From an uncultured Coriobacteriaceae bacterium (GTDB lineage: Bacteria > Actinomycetota > Coriobacteriia > Coriobacteriales > Eggerthellaceae), in NCBI GenBank assembly GCA_902767025.1, contig CACXFZ010000161.1:1-12891 (forward strand): a stretch of DNA of 12,891 nucleotides, given 5' to 3'. The first letter of the stretch is position 1, and each line of letters opens with the position of its first letter. The notes beneath the pieces were generated by a model, which saw nothing but the letters and a program-made list of their open reading frames with translations, was not told where the DNA came from and searched no databases. The position numbers and the translations under genes are program-made. Of this stretch, positions 6,462 to 12,891 are shown in pieces.

Positions 6462-7209
6462 CGAATCCGAGCACACCGAACGCATCGTGCCGCTTCGCCT
6501 GCAGAAGTTCCTGGCACGTGCCGGCGTGGCCTCGCGCAGGGGTTCCGAGAACCTGATGACGGCGGGCCGCGTGCGGGTGAACGGCGTCGTCGTAACCGAG
6601 CTGGGCTCGAAGGTGGATCCGCGCGTGGACGTCGTAGAAGTGGACGGCATCGTCGTGGAGGCGTCCGGAACCCCGGTCACCCTGGTCCTGAACAAGCCGG
6701 TGGGCTATTTGACCACGATGAGCGACCCGCAGGGAAGGCCCTGCGTTGCCGAGCTCGTTCCCGTCGACCAGCATCCTGGCCTGTACCCGATCGGCAGGCT
6801 CGACAAGGACACGTCGGGCGTGCTGCTGTTCTCGACCGACGGAGAGCTGGGCCACAACCTGCTCCATCCCAGCAAACTGGTGTGGAAGTGCTACGAAGCC
6901 TGCGTCGAAGGTCATGTGCTGCCCGGACAGGTCCAGGCACTCGAAGGGGGTATCGAGCTCGACGACGGCCCTGCAGCCCCCGCCCAGGTCCAGCTCGTTT
7001 CCGCCGGCCGTGCATCGTCGGTGCTGCGCATATCCATTCACGAAGGCAGGAACCGCCAGGTGCGCCGCATGTGCCAGGCTATCGGCCATCCCGTGAAAAC
7101 CCTGACCCGCCTGAGCTTCGGCCCCATCAAGCTGGAAGGCCTCGATGCCGGATCGTGGCGCCTGCTCGAGGAAGACGAGCTCGCGGCGTTGCGTGCGCAT
7201 ACCGGCTGA
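6454..7209 (+). CDS. rluB: Pseudouridine synthase of the RsuA/RluB/E/F family
   Basis: Converts a specific uridine in rRNA to pseudouridine; an RluB-type enzyme acting on 23S rRNA is most likely, from its place after scpB and from family habit. The 251-residue protein has an N-terminal S4 RNA-binding domain (LRLQKFLARAGVASRRGSE, 14-32, to about 70). The catalytic domain follows: LNKPVGYLTT (79-88), GRLDKDTSG (114-122) with the catalytic Asp117, then HEGRNRQVRRM, the RNA-binding loop, and SFGP near the end. The ATG lies inside the last codons of scpB, an 8-nt overlap with no clear Shine-Dalgarno of its own, which points to coupled translation. It is last in the protease-trpS-scpAB run. I see no clear terminator after it, so read-through into aroA is possible. 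The exact target nucleotide cannot be told from the sequence. Confidence 0.93.
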   Translation: MTDESEHTERIVPLRLQKFLARAGVASRRGSENLMTAGRVRVNGVVVTELGSKVDPRVDVVEVDGIVVEASGTPVTLVLNKPVGYLTTMSDPQGRPCVAELVPVDQHPGLYPIGRLDKDTSGVLLFSTDGELGHNLLHPSKLVWKCYEACVEGHVLPGQVQALEGGIELDDGPAAPAQVQLVSAGRASSVLRISIHEGRNRQVRRMCQAIGHPVKTLTRLSFGPIKLEGLDAGSWRLLEEDELAALRAHTG

Positions 7210-7291
7210 TCAAGAGCCAAACGTTCCCTGTCGGATCCAGATGCCAGGCTGCATCGGGCGAATCCAGGCCGCCGAACCGCGCCGTGGGGCA

Positions 7292-7309
7292 TATAATCAA
7301 TGCTAGAAT
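7292..7309 (+). promoter_or_regulatory. Predicted aroA promoter region with two -10-like boxes
   Basis: A perfect TATAAT lies at 7292-7297, and 12 nt further an extended -10, TGCTAGAAT, at 7301-7309 (TGn plus TAGAAT, 5 of 6). Neither has a recognisable -35 at normal spacing. The second would start transcription near 7316, leaving about 54 nt of leader before aroA. The 160-nt gap 7210-7369 otherwise holds only a weak 5-bp hairpin (7240-7255). Confidence 0.55.
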
Positions 7310-7354
7310 ACAAGTACAACGAAAGAGCAACGTATGGGCGAACGCAACAACTGC

Positions 7355-7361
7355 AAAGGAG
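7355..7361 (+). promoter_or_regulatory. Ribosome binding site fixing the aroA start
   Basis: AAAGGAG lies 8 nt before the ATG at 7370. An in-frame ATG at 7334 has only a weak GAAAGAG (7321-7327) before it and would add 12 residues not expected in the family. The start at 7370 is therefore preferred. Confidence 0.8.
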
Positions 7362-7369
7362 TGGCACGC

Positions 7370-8701
7370 ATGTCGGCACAAGATACCAACTCGGTTGTCA
7401 TCAACCCGCTCGAGCATCCGCTCGTGGGCGCTACGAAAGTGCCTGGTGACAAGTCGATTTCCCATCGCGCGGTGCTGTTTTCCGCGATGGCAGAAGGCAC
7501 ATCCCGCCTGTCGGGCGTGCTCGAATCCGAAGACGTGCGCTCCACCATCAAGGCGGTGCAGCTTCTGGGCGCCGAGGTGAACCTGGAAGTCCAGGTCGAC
7601 GGCAGCCTGTCAGGCGGCATCACCGGATGGGGCTCCAAGGGCCCCAAGCAGCCCGACGTCCCGATCGACTGCGGCAACTCCGGCACCACGGCACGCCTGC
7701 TGATGGGTGCTCTGGCCCCGTGGCCGATCGAGGTGCAGATAACCGGCGACGATTCGCTGCGCAAGCGCCCGATGAGGCGCATCACGGCACCGTTGATGAA
7801 GATGGGTGTGCACTTCGACCCTGCAGGTGCCGAAACCCTGCCGATCACCGAAACGGGCGACACCGACCTGAAGGCCATCAAATACGATGCGCCGATGTCG
7901 TCTGCCCAGCTCAAGACCGCCGTTCTGCTGGCGGGCCTGGGCGCCAACGGCGTGACCACGCTCAACGAGCCGTCCCCGTCGCGCAACCACACCGAGCTGA
8001 TGCTCCCCGAATTCGGTGTTTCCACCACCGCCGCCGAACGCACCGCTTCGGTGACGGGCCCCTTCACGCTGAAGGCAAGCGAGATCAGCGTTCCGGGCGA
8101 CCCGTCGTCTGCGGCGTTTTTGATCTGCGCGGCGATGATCAAGGAAGGCAGCGCCATCCAGGTTGAAAACGTCAGCCTGAACACGGCGCGCATCGGGTTC
8201 ACCAGGACCCTCGAGCGCATGGGCGCCGACGTTTCCATCACCCATATCGGCTCGTCGGGCAAGGAGCCCTACGGCATCATCTCGGGTTGCTACACCGAGC
8301 AGCTGCGCGGGTGCGAGATCCCCGCGGACAAGATTCCCAGCATCGTCGACGAGGTTCCCGTGCTGTCGCTGGTTGCGGCAACGGCAAGCGGCATCACGGT
8401 GTTCAGGGGCGTCACCGAGCTGCGCATGAAGGAAACCGACCGCATCGATGCCATCATCGAGGGCCTGGGCATCCTGGGCGTCGAAGCCTGGATGAACGGC
8501 GACGACCTGTTCGTCGAAGGCCAGCCCGGCCTGCAGATCCCCGAGGGCCTGGTGCTCGATTCGTGCAAGGACCACCGCATGGCCATGACGTGGGCGCTTG
8601 CCGGCCTGTGCCTGAACACTTCGGTGACGGTTTCCAACTTCGACTCGGTCAAGGTGAGCTACCCCGAGTTCCTGAGCACGTTCGAAAGGCTCATGCGATG
8701 A
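7370..8701 (+). CDS. aroA: 3-phosphoshikimate 1-carboxyvinyltransferase (EPSP synthase)
   Basis: Sixth step of the shikimate pathway: joins phosphoenolpyruvate to shikimate-3-phosphate, giving EPSP for chorismate and the aromatic amino acids. The 443-residue protein has GDKSISHRA (26-34, with the Lys, Ser and Arg that hold substrates), DCGNSGTTARLLMG (100-113), the segment SLRKRPM (129-135), EPSPSRNHTELML (200-212), the IVDEVPVL segment with the catalytic Asp, LRMKETDRI, and a C-terminal KDHRMAM. The NSGTT form of the PEP loop and EPSPSRNHTE resemble class II (Bacillus/Staphylococcus-like) enzymes rather than class I. The ATG at 7370 is set by AAAGGAG. The stop overlaps the cmk start by 4 nt (ATGA), so aroA leads the operon aroA-cmk-plsC-ispH. 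No other aromatic biosynthesis gene is in the window. Confidence 0.96.
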   Translation: MSAQDTNSVVINPLEHPLVGATKVPGDKSISHRAVLFSAMAEGTSRLSGVLESEDVRSTIKAVQLLGAEVNLEVQVDGSLSGGITGWGSKGPKQPDVPIDCGNSGTTARLLMGALAPWPIEVQITGDDSLRKRPMRRITAPLMKMGVHFDPAGAETLPITETGDTDLKAIKYDAPMSSAQLKTAVLLAGLGANGVTTLNEPSPSRNHTELMLPEFGVSTTAAERTASVTGPFTLKASEISVPGDPSSAAFLICAAMIKEGSAIQVENVSLNTARIGFTRTLERMGADVSITHIGSSGKEPYGIISGCYTEQLRGCEIPADKIPSIVDEVPVLSLVAATASGITVFRGVTELRMKETDRIDAIIEGLGILGVEAWMNGDDLFVEGQPGLQIPEGLVLDSCKDHRMAMTWALAGLCLNTSVTVSNFDSVKVSYPEFLSTFERLMR

Positions 8702-9375
8702 TCATTGCCATTGACGGGCCTTCGGGCGCAGGGAAATCGACGGTAGCCAAGGCGGTTGCCAAGCAGCTGGGGTTCTCGTGCCTGGACACGGGGGCCATGT
8801 ACCGCAGCATCGCCTGGAAGGCCATAGACGAAGGCGTTTCTTTCGAAGATTCCGAGAACCTGGGACGCATAGCGCGCGAATGCCCGATCGAGTTCGGCAT
8901 CGAGCCCGGTGAAGTGCTCCCACGCAAGGTGTACATCTCGTCCATCGACGTCACCGACGCCATCCGCACCGCAGAGATCGACAAGGCCGTTAGCCCCGTT
9001 TCCGCCGAACCCCTGGTGCGCCGTGCGCTTGTCGACCAGCAGCGCAGGATCGGCGAGACGGGCAATTACGTGGTCGAGGGACGCGACATCGGCACAGTGG
9101 TGTTCCCGCAGGCCGAAGTGAAGGTGTTCCTGACGGCCAGTCCCGAAGAGCGCGCCCATCGCCGTGTGCGCCAGAACGCCGATCGCGGTCTGGGCTCGAT
9201 AGACTACGACGAAGTGCTCGCTGACATCATCAGGCGCGACAAGGTCGATTCCTCTCGCAGCGATTCTCCGCTCAAGCCTGCGGAAGACAGCGTGAGCATC
9301 GATTCGACTAGCACCTACATCGAAGACGTGATCGACCGCATCTGCCAGCTGGCGAACGAGCGGATGGACGCCTAG
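8698..9375 (+). CDS. cmk: Cytidylate kinase (Cmk)
   Basis: Phosphorylates CMP and dCMP with ATP in the cytoplasm, recycling nucleotides for DNA, RNA and CDP-lipid synthesis. The 225 residues match the usual family length. P-loop GPSGAGKS at 7-14; LDTGAMYR at 29-36 (CMP binding); VEGRDIGTVVFP at 126-137, with the base-recognising Arg-Asp; lid region ERAHRRVRQN at 151-160; IIRRDKVDSSR at 177-187; DSTS at 202-205. The ATG shares ATGA with the aroA stop, and GAAAGG (8684-8689) lies 8 nt upstream, inside aroA. plsC starts 2 nt after its stop. A neighbouring phospholipid acyltransferase gene is sensible, since CTP feeds CDP-diacylglycerol synthesis, but that link is inferred. Confidence 0.96.
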   Translation: MIIAIDGPSGAGKSTVAKAVAKQLGFSCLDTGAMYRSIAWKAIDEGVSFEDSENLGRIARECPIEFGIEPGEVLPRKVYISSIDVTDAIRTAEIDKAVSPVSAEPLVRRALVDQQRRIGETGNYVVEGRDIGTVVFPQAEVKVFLTASPEERAHRRVRQNADRGLGSIDYDEVLADIIRRDKVDSSRSDSPLKPAEDSVSIDSTSTYIEDVIDRICQLANERMDA

Positions 9376-9377
9376 CT

Positions 9378-10199
9378 GTGGGGCTTGTCCGTACCCAAGA
9401 CGAGCTCTTCGACCTGCCCATAGGCGACAACGGCGAGCAAGAACACGTGCCCCGCTGGCTGGGGTCGGTTCTCTACGGCCTCTTCCAAGGCACGACGAAG
9501 CTGCTGTTCCGCTACACCGTCGACCACCTGGAGCGCCTGCGCGCGTTCAAGGGCAAGAGCGGGGTGGTGCTCGTTTCCAACCACACGTCCTACCTGGATG
9601 TCGTGTTTTTGTACTGCACCTGCCATCCCGACCAGTGGATCCGCTTCATTGCGCGCGATTCCCTGTTCGAGGCCGGTGCGGGTGTGGCCGGGTTCATCCT
9701 GGCCCGTGTGGGCGCGTTTCCCATCAAGCGCGACACGGCGGACCTGACCGCGGTGAAGCGCGCCGCCAAGATGCTCAAGCGCAAGGAGGTCGTGGGGATC
9801 TTCCCCGAGGGCACCCGCAGGGGCAAGGGAAGCAAGGAGCCCACGCTGCACGCCGGTGCCGCGATGATCGCCAAGATGGGCAAGGTGCCGATGCTTCCGG
9901 CAACCGTGCGCGAGGCTGAGAACATCAAGCAGAAGGGCAGGGGCGTGCGGTTCCCGCGTGTGTCGGTGGACTTCGGGCACCCGGTCGAGCTGGCCTGGTT
10001 CGACGAGCTTCCCAAAGACCATCGCCTCGAGGCTTGCACGTGGTTCGCCATGCGCGAGTGCTTCGCTCTCTCGCAGCGCATCGACGCCACGCAGGTTGAC
10101 ATGAAAGAACTGTTCCCCGAGTGTCCCGACTACGCGGAGGTGGCCGACAAGATCAGGGCCGAACATTACGGCCACGTGCTGGAAGGCGCCGTCCGATGA
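9378..10199 (+). CDS. plsC: 1-acyl-sn-glycerol-3-phosphate acyltransferase (PlsC family)
   Basis: Adds the second acyl chain to lysophosphatidic acid, giving phosphatidic acid for membrane lipids at the inner face of the membrane. The 273-residue protein carries the acyltransferase motif H-X4-D as NHTSYLD (His69 to Asp74), the glycerol-phosphate motif GIFPEGTRRG (140-149), and VPMLPATV (170-177) as the last block. There is a moderately hydrophobic stretch near 28-45 but no strong transmembrane helix. The start is GTG at 9378, 2 nt after the cmk stop, with only a weak purine-rich site before it, so coupled translation from cmk is likely. Its TGA overlaps the ispH ATG by 4 nt. The acyl donor (ACP or CoA) cannot be told. 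Other members of the superfamily act on other lysolipids, so the exact acceptor is inferred. Confidence 0.92.
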   Translation: MGLVRTQDELFDLPIGDNGEQEHVPRWLGSVLYGLFQGTTKLLFRYTVDHLERLRAFKGKSGVVLVSNHTSYLDVVFLYCTCHPDQWIRFIARDSLFEAGAGVAGFILARVGAFPIKRDTADLTAVKRAAKMLKRKEVVGIFPEGTRRGKGSKEPTLHAGAAMIAKMGKVPMLPATVREAENIKQKGRGVRFPRVSVDFGHPVELAWFDELPKDHRLEACTWFAMRECFALSQRIDATQVDMKELFPECPDYAEVADKIRAEHYGHVLEGAVR

Positions 10200-11032
10200 A
10201 GGTCCTGCGGGCCGACAGCGCAGGTGCGTGTTACGGCGTTCAGCGGGCTTTGGACCTTGCCTACGCTGCGGTCGAGGAACACGAGTCCCTGGCATCGCTT
10301 GGCCCGCTCATCCACAACCCCATCGTGGTGGACGAGCTCGAGGCCAAGGGCCTGCATGTTGCAGCAACGCCCGATGAAGTCGAGCAGGACGTCGCGCTCA
10401 TCCGCAGCCACGGCGTCACGCCGGAGGTGAAGCGCGCACTCGAACAACGCTGCGAGGTGGTCGTAGACGCCACCTGCCCGCATGTGCTCAGGGCCCAGAA
10501 GGCTTCCGGCAAGCTGGCCAGCCAGGGCAGGACCGTCGTCGTGGCAGGGGAGGCGGACCACCCCGAAGTGGAGGGCCTCTGCGCCTGGTGCAAGGATGCA
10601 GGTGGCACATGCCTTGTCGTTTCCGATGCGCAAGAACTCCCCGACGACCTTGCAGGACCCGTGGGCGTGGTGGCACAGACCACGCTGCCTCGAAACATCT
10701 ACGACGACGTCGTCGAAAAGCTCGAGGGCAGGGGACTCGACGTCCAGGCGGTGTGCACCGTCTGCGATGCCACCAGGGCACGCCAAGATGCGGCCCGCGA
10801 GCTTTCCAGACGTGTAGATTGCATGGTGGTGATAGGTGGCAGGAACTCCTCGAACACACGCCGGCTCCACGACATCTGCACCGAGGCCGCACCGCGCTCG
10901 ATCCTGGTCGAATCGGCGGCGGATTTGGAGGAATCCCAGTTCACAGGCGTGAAAACCGTCGGAGTAACCGCGGGAGCGTCCACGCCGGAAGACCAAATTG
11001 CGGCCGTTGAAGATTGTTTGCGCTGTTGGTGA
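10196..11032 (+). CDS. ispH: 4-hydroxy-3-methylbut-2-enyl diphosphate reductase (IspH)
   Basis: Iron-sulfur enzyme of the last MEP-pathway step, reducing HMBPP to isopentenyl and dimethylallyl diphosphate. The 278 residues hold the three cluster cysteines: Cys12 in AGACYGV, Cys94 in DATCPHV and Cys190 in TVCDAT. The substrate-binding histidines appear as His40 (IHNP), His72 (RSHGV) and His122 (DHPEVEG, with Glu124). QTT lies at 161-163, the phosphate-binding SSNT at 218-221 and TAGAST at 258-263. The ATG overlaps the plsC stop as ATGA, with GGAAGG (10181-10186) 9 nt upstream. Unlike many Firmicute proteins there is no fused ribosomal S1 domain and no rpsA follows. The end CLRCW has two extra cysteines not expected to bind the cluster. 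Its presence shows isoprenoids are made by the MEP route. Confidence 0.95.
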   Translation: MKVLRADSAGACYGVQRALDLAYAAVEEHESLASLGPLIHNPIVVDELEAKGLHVAATPDEVEQDVALIRSHGVTPEVKRALEQRCEVVVDATCPHVLRAQKASGKLASQGRTVVVAGEADHPEVEGLCAWCKDAGGTCLVVSDAQELPDDLAGPVGVVAQTTLPRNIYDDVVEKLEGRGLDVQAVCTVCDATRARQDAARELSRRVDCMVVIGGRNSSNTRRLHDICTEAAPRSILVESAADLEESQFTGVKTVGVTAGASTPEDQIAAVEDCLRCW

Positions 11033-11057
11033 TGATTCTGTTCGCCCACGGGCGTTC

Positions 11058-11066
11058 TGCTAGCAT
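11058..11066 (+). promoter_or_regulatory. Predicted promoter of the M23 peptidase gene, extended -10
   Basis: TGCTAGCAT fits TGn plus TAGCAT (4 of 6 to TATAAT) and nearly repeats the aroA element TGCTAGAAT. No -35 is evident. Transcription would start near 11073, giving about 70 nt of leader. The preceding GC hairpin (CGCC 11043-11046 with GGCG 11051-11054) is too short and lacks a U run to count as an ispH terminator. Confidence 0.4.
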
Positions 11067-11143
11067 TTTCCCGGACGAAAACTTGCACGCGGACGCATTC
11101 CCGATCAAACGTACCCGTTCCGCTTGCAAGGCTAGGAGATGAC

Positions 11144-12274
11144 ATGCCCAACCTGTTTGCAGCAGCGAAACGCACCACCATCGCAGGCGTTGCCCTTCTG
11201 GCACTCATCCTGCTTTGCATGATGCCCACCACGGCCTTCGCCGTCACCTCGGCCGAAAAGCAGGCCGAAGCCGACAGCATCATGCAGGAAATCGACGTTT
11301 TGCAGACCAACCTCAACGAAGCCAACCAGCAGCTCGAGGAAGCGACGGCACAGCGCGACGACGCGGTCGCCAAGCGCGACGAAGCCGAAAAGAACGTCGA
11401 GAAGAAGACCGAGGAAATCAAGGATCTTCAAGAGCGCTTGTCTGAATGCGCGACCAACATGTACAAGACGGGCGGCTCTGCTTCGTTCATCGAAGTCATC
11501 CTGGGCGCATCCACGTTCGAGGACTTCCTGACGTCCTGGGATGCCATTTCCGCGATCACGGGCCAGGGTGCAAACCTGGTCGAGCAGAGCAAGGAAGCGC
11601 GCGAGGCCGAGCAGAAGGCCCGCGACATCTACGAGCAGGAAAGCAAGCGCGCCGACGAGCAGGTTGCCTCGGCCGACGAAGCCAAGCAGCGCATCGAAGC
11701 CACCAAGGCATCGCTTGAAGAAGAGCTCAAGAAGGTCACCGAGGAAGTTGCCCTGCTTCAGGCGCAAGAGGAACTGCAGGCAGAGGCCGCCCGCCAGGCT
11801 GCCGCAGCCGCAGAGGCGATGGCCGCCAACTACGCGGGCGTCTTCGCCGGCTCCGCCACGCCCACATCGGGCATCGGGGCCACCGGTGGCAGCCTGAACC
11901 ATCCGCTGCCGGGCTATCCGTATTCCAGCGGTTTCGGTTGGCGTGACTTCAACGGCGGGTCCTTCCACCAGGGCCTTGACATCGCTGCTGCCGAGGGAAC
12001 GCCGTACTACGCAGCCGAAAGCGGCATCGTCGTCTACGCCACCTACGATGGCGGGTACAACGGCGGCGCCGGCAACTGGATCGTCATCTCGCACGGCAAC
12101 GGCATGGTCACCAAGTACATGCACTCCTCGCGCGTGTACGTGCGCGTGGGACAGCAAGTCGAGCGCGGCCAGAACATCGGCGCCGTGGGCAACACGGGCC
12201 AATCGTTCGGTGCGCACCTGCACTTCCAGCTCGAATTCAATGGCGTGGCCGTCGACCCAGCCGGTTTCATTTAA
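11144..12274 (+). CDS. Secreted M23 peptidase with N-terminal coiled coil (PcsB/EnvC-like)
   Basis: Exported murein endopeptidase-type protein, 376 residues. The signal peptide has a basic start (KR at 9-10), a hydrophobic core (about 12-26) and a likely cleavage site AFA|VT after residue 33. A long Glu/Ala/Lys-rich coiled coil follows (about 35-105 and 143-228), broken by FIEVILGASTFEDFLTSWDA (115-134), the hinge typical of PcsB- and EnvC-like regulators. A short Gly/Ser/Thr tether (232-250) leads to the LytM domain: FHQGLDIA with zinc ligands His275 and Asp279, KYMH with His327, and HLHF with His358 and His360. All zinc and catalytic positions are present, so it should be active rather than a degenerate EnvC-type partner. 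AGGAG (11134-11138) is 5 nt before the ATG. In related systems the coiled coil docks on FtsEX; no ftsEX is in this window, so that partnership is only a possibility. Confidence 0.92.
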   Translation: MPNLFAAAKRTTIAGVALLALILLCMMPTTAFAVTSAEKQAEADSIMQEIDVLQTNLNEANQQLEEATAQRDDAVAKRDEAEKNVEKKTEEIKDLQERLSECATNMYKTGGSASFIEVILGASTFEDFLTSWDAISAITGQGANLVEQSKEAREAEQKARDIYEQESKRADEQVASADEAKQRIEATKASLEEELKKVTEEVALLQAQEELQAEAARQAAAAAEAMAANYAGVFAGSATPTSGIGATGGSLNHPLPGYPYSSGFGWRDFNGGSFHQGLDIAAAEGTPYYAAESGIVVYATYDGGYNGGAGNWIVISHGNGMVTKYMHSSRVYVRVGQQVERGQNIGAVGNTGQSFGAHLHFQLEFNGVAVDPAGFI

Positions 12275-12281
12275 GCCGTGC

Positions 12282-12891
12282 ATGTCTACGGATAAACCTC
12301 GGGCAACCGTATCCCAGGTAGTTCCTGGCAGCGTCGCCGACCGGGCGGGCATCCGCGGGGGCGACCAGGTCCTTGGCGTAGATGGCCAGGTGGTGCATGA
12401 CGTTATCGATTGGCGCTGGCTTACCTACGACGACCAGATAGAGCTTTCCATCGCGCACGCCGATGGAAGCGAAGAACTTGTCCTGCTCGAGCGCGATCTT
12501 GACGAAGAATGGGGTATCGAGTTCTCCGACGTGCTCTTCGACGGCACGATGCTGTGCAGGAACCGCTGCACGTTCTGCTTCATGCGCATGGTGCCGAAGG
12601 GCAGCAGGAAGACCCTGGTGGAGCGCGACGACGACTTCAGGCTCAGCTTCACGCAGGGAAACTTCGTCACCTTCACCAACCTGGAGCAAGAGCATGTGGA
12701 CCGCATAATCGAGCAGCACCTGTCCCCGCTGAGGTTTTCGCTGCATGCCAGCGACCCGCAGCTGCGCGAGCAGATCATCGGCCCGCGCGCGCAGCACGGC
12801 CTGGACGTCGCCGAGCAGCTTCTGGAAGCGGGAATCGAATTGCACGCCCAGATCGTGCTGATGCCCCACGTGAACGACGGAGACGCCCTGC
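12282..12891 (+). CDS. DUF512 protein with PDZ-like and radical-SAM domains (partial, runs off right edge)
   Basis: The first 203 codons are visible. Residues 8-72 form a PDZ-like domain (VSQVVPGSVADRAGIRGGDQ, then VLGVDGQ). Then comes LCRNRCTFCFMRMVPKGSRK (91-110), with Cys92, Cys96 and Cys99 in the CxxxCxxC arrangement that binds the radical-SAM 4Fe-4S cluster. RDDDFRLSFTQGNFVTFTNL (115-134) and RFSLHASDPQLREQII (151-166) are characteristic of the DUF512 family. The start is ATG 12282, 7 nt after the M23 stop; no Shine-Dalgarno sequence is visible, so translation may be coupled or the start may differ. The family is widespread in Gram-positive and cyanobacterial genomes and commonly sits beside der (engA); whether der follows here cannot be seen. 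The substrate of the family is, as far as I know, not established. Confidence 0.9.
   Translation, partial: MSTDKPRATVSQVVPGSVADRAGIRGGDQVLGVDGQVVHDVIDWRWLTYDDQIELSIAHADGSEELVLLERDLDEEWGIEFSDVLFDGTMLCRNRCTFCFMRMVPKGSRKTLVERDDDFRLSFTQGNFVTFTNLEQEHVDRIIEQHLSPLRFSLHASDPQLREQIIGPRAQHGLDVAEQLLEAGIELHAQIVLMPHVNDGDAL

Noticed and set aside
3534..6695. Very long open frame on the minus strand (over 1000 codons)
   Set aside because: It lies exactly antisense and in codon register to trpS, scpA and scpB, which are unmistakable genes. It stays open because those genes use no TTA, CTA or TCA codons. Its translation is low in complexity and shows no domain.
7240..7255. GATGC/GCATC hairpin as terminator after rluB
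   Set aside because: Five pairs, moderate GC and no following T tract; probably chance.
10121..10195. Upstream extension of ispH
   Set aside because: The added residues are Arg-rich out-of-frame plsC sequence; ATG 10196 with the ATGA overlap gives the exact IspH N-terminus.
11043..11054. GC hairpin as terminator after ispH
   Set aside because: Only 4 bp with no U run after it; too weak to call.
11132..12352. Minus-strand frame opposite the M23 peptidase
   Set aside because: Covers a gene with a signal peptide and complete zinc motifs; the antisense product has no recognisable family and no ribosome binding site.
1..12891. Search for defence, mobile, CRISPR, toxin-antitoxin or biosynthetic-cluster content
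   Set aside because: Every sizeable coding stretch matches a known housekeeping family, spacers are short, and there are no repeat arrays, transposases, integrases or tRNA-like structures.

Overview
The window is a gene-dense, GC-rich stretch of chromosome made almost entirely of conserved housekeeping genes. Strong G/C preference at third codon positions, the gene order (M50 protease-trpS-scpA-scpB-rluB, then aroA-cmk-plsC-ispH) and protein features intermediate between Firmicutes and Actinobacteria suggest an actinobacterial lineage, most likely class Coriobacteriia (Eggerthella/Slackia-like). This placement is an inference from gene content, not from a marker search. Two genes use GTG starts (the ABC-F gene and plsC).

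Layout. At the left edge nagB lies on the minus strand, ends in a clear intrinsic terminator, and faces away from everything else. From about 890 onwards all genes are on the plus strand. First comes an ABC-F translation-factor ATPase (939-3002). Then follows a tight group: site-2 protease, trpS, scpA, scpB, rluB (3077-7209), with gaps of 28, 9 and 0 nt and an 8-nt overlap. After a 160-nt gap with a promoter comes a second tight group: aroA, cmk, plsC, ispH (7370-11032), with two 4-nt ATGA stop/start overlaps and one 2-nt gap. After a 111-nt gap with another promoter comes a secreted M23 peptidase (11144-12274). Seven nt further on, a PDZ/radical-SAM DUF512 protein begins and runs off the right edge.

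How the genes fit together. NagB feeds amino-sugar carbon into glycolysis. The ABC-F protein and TrpRS serve translation, RluB modifies rRNA, and ScpA/ScpB are the non-SMC condensin subunits for chromosome segregation. AroA (shikimate pathway), Cmk (CMP/dCMP kinase), PlsC (phosphatidic acid synthesis) and IspH (last step of the MEP isoprenoid pathway) are biosynthetic core enzymes. The M23 protein acts in cell-wall remodelling outside the membrane. The membrane-embedded M50 protease probably processes a transmembrane substrate that cannot be named from the sequence.

I found no mobile element, CRISPR array, tRNA, rRNA, toxin-antitoxin pair or defence cassette, and nothing I would call a new biological system. 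The points worth a second look are regulatory. Four intergenic regions carry extended -10 promoter elements of the same pattern (TGnTAnnnT) without a good -35. The protease gene appears to be leaderless or nearly so. A palindrome sits at the predicted 5' end of the nagB transcript, and a perfect 8-bp tandem repeat sits at the predicted start of the ABC-F transcript.
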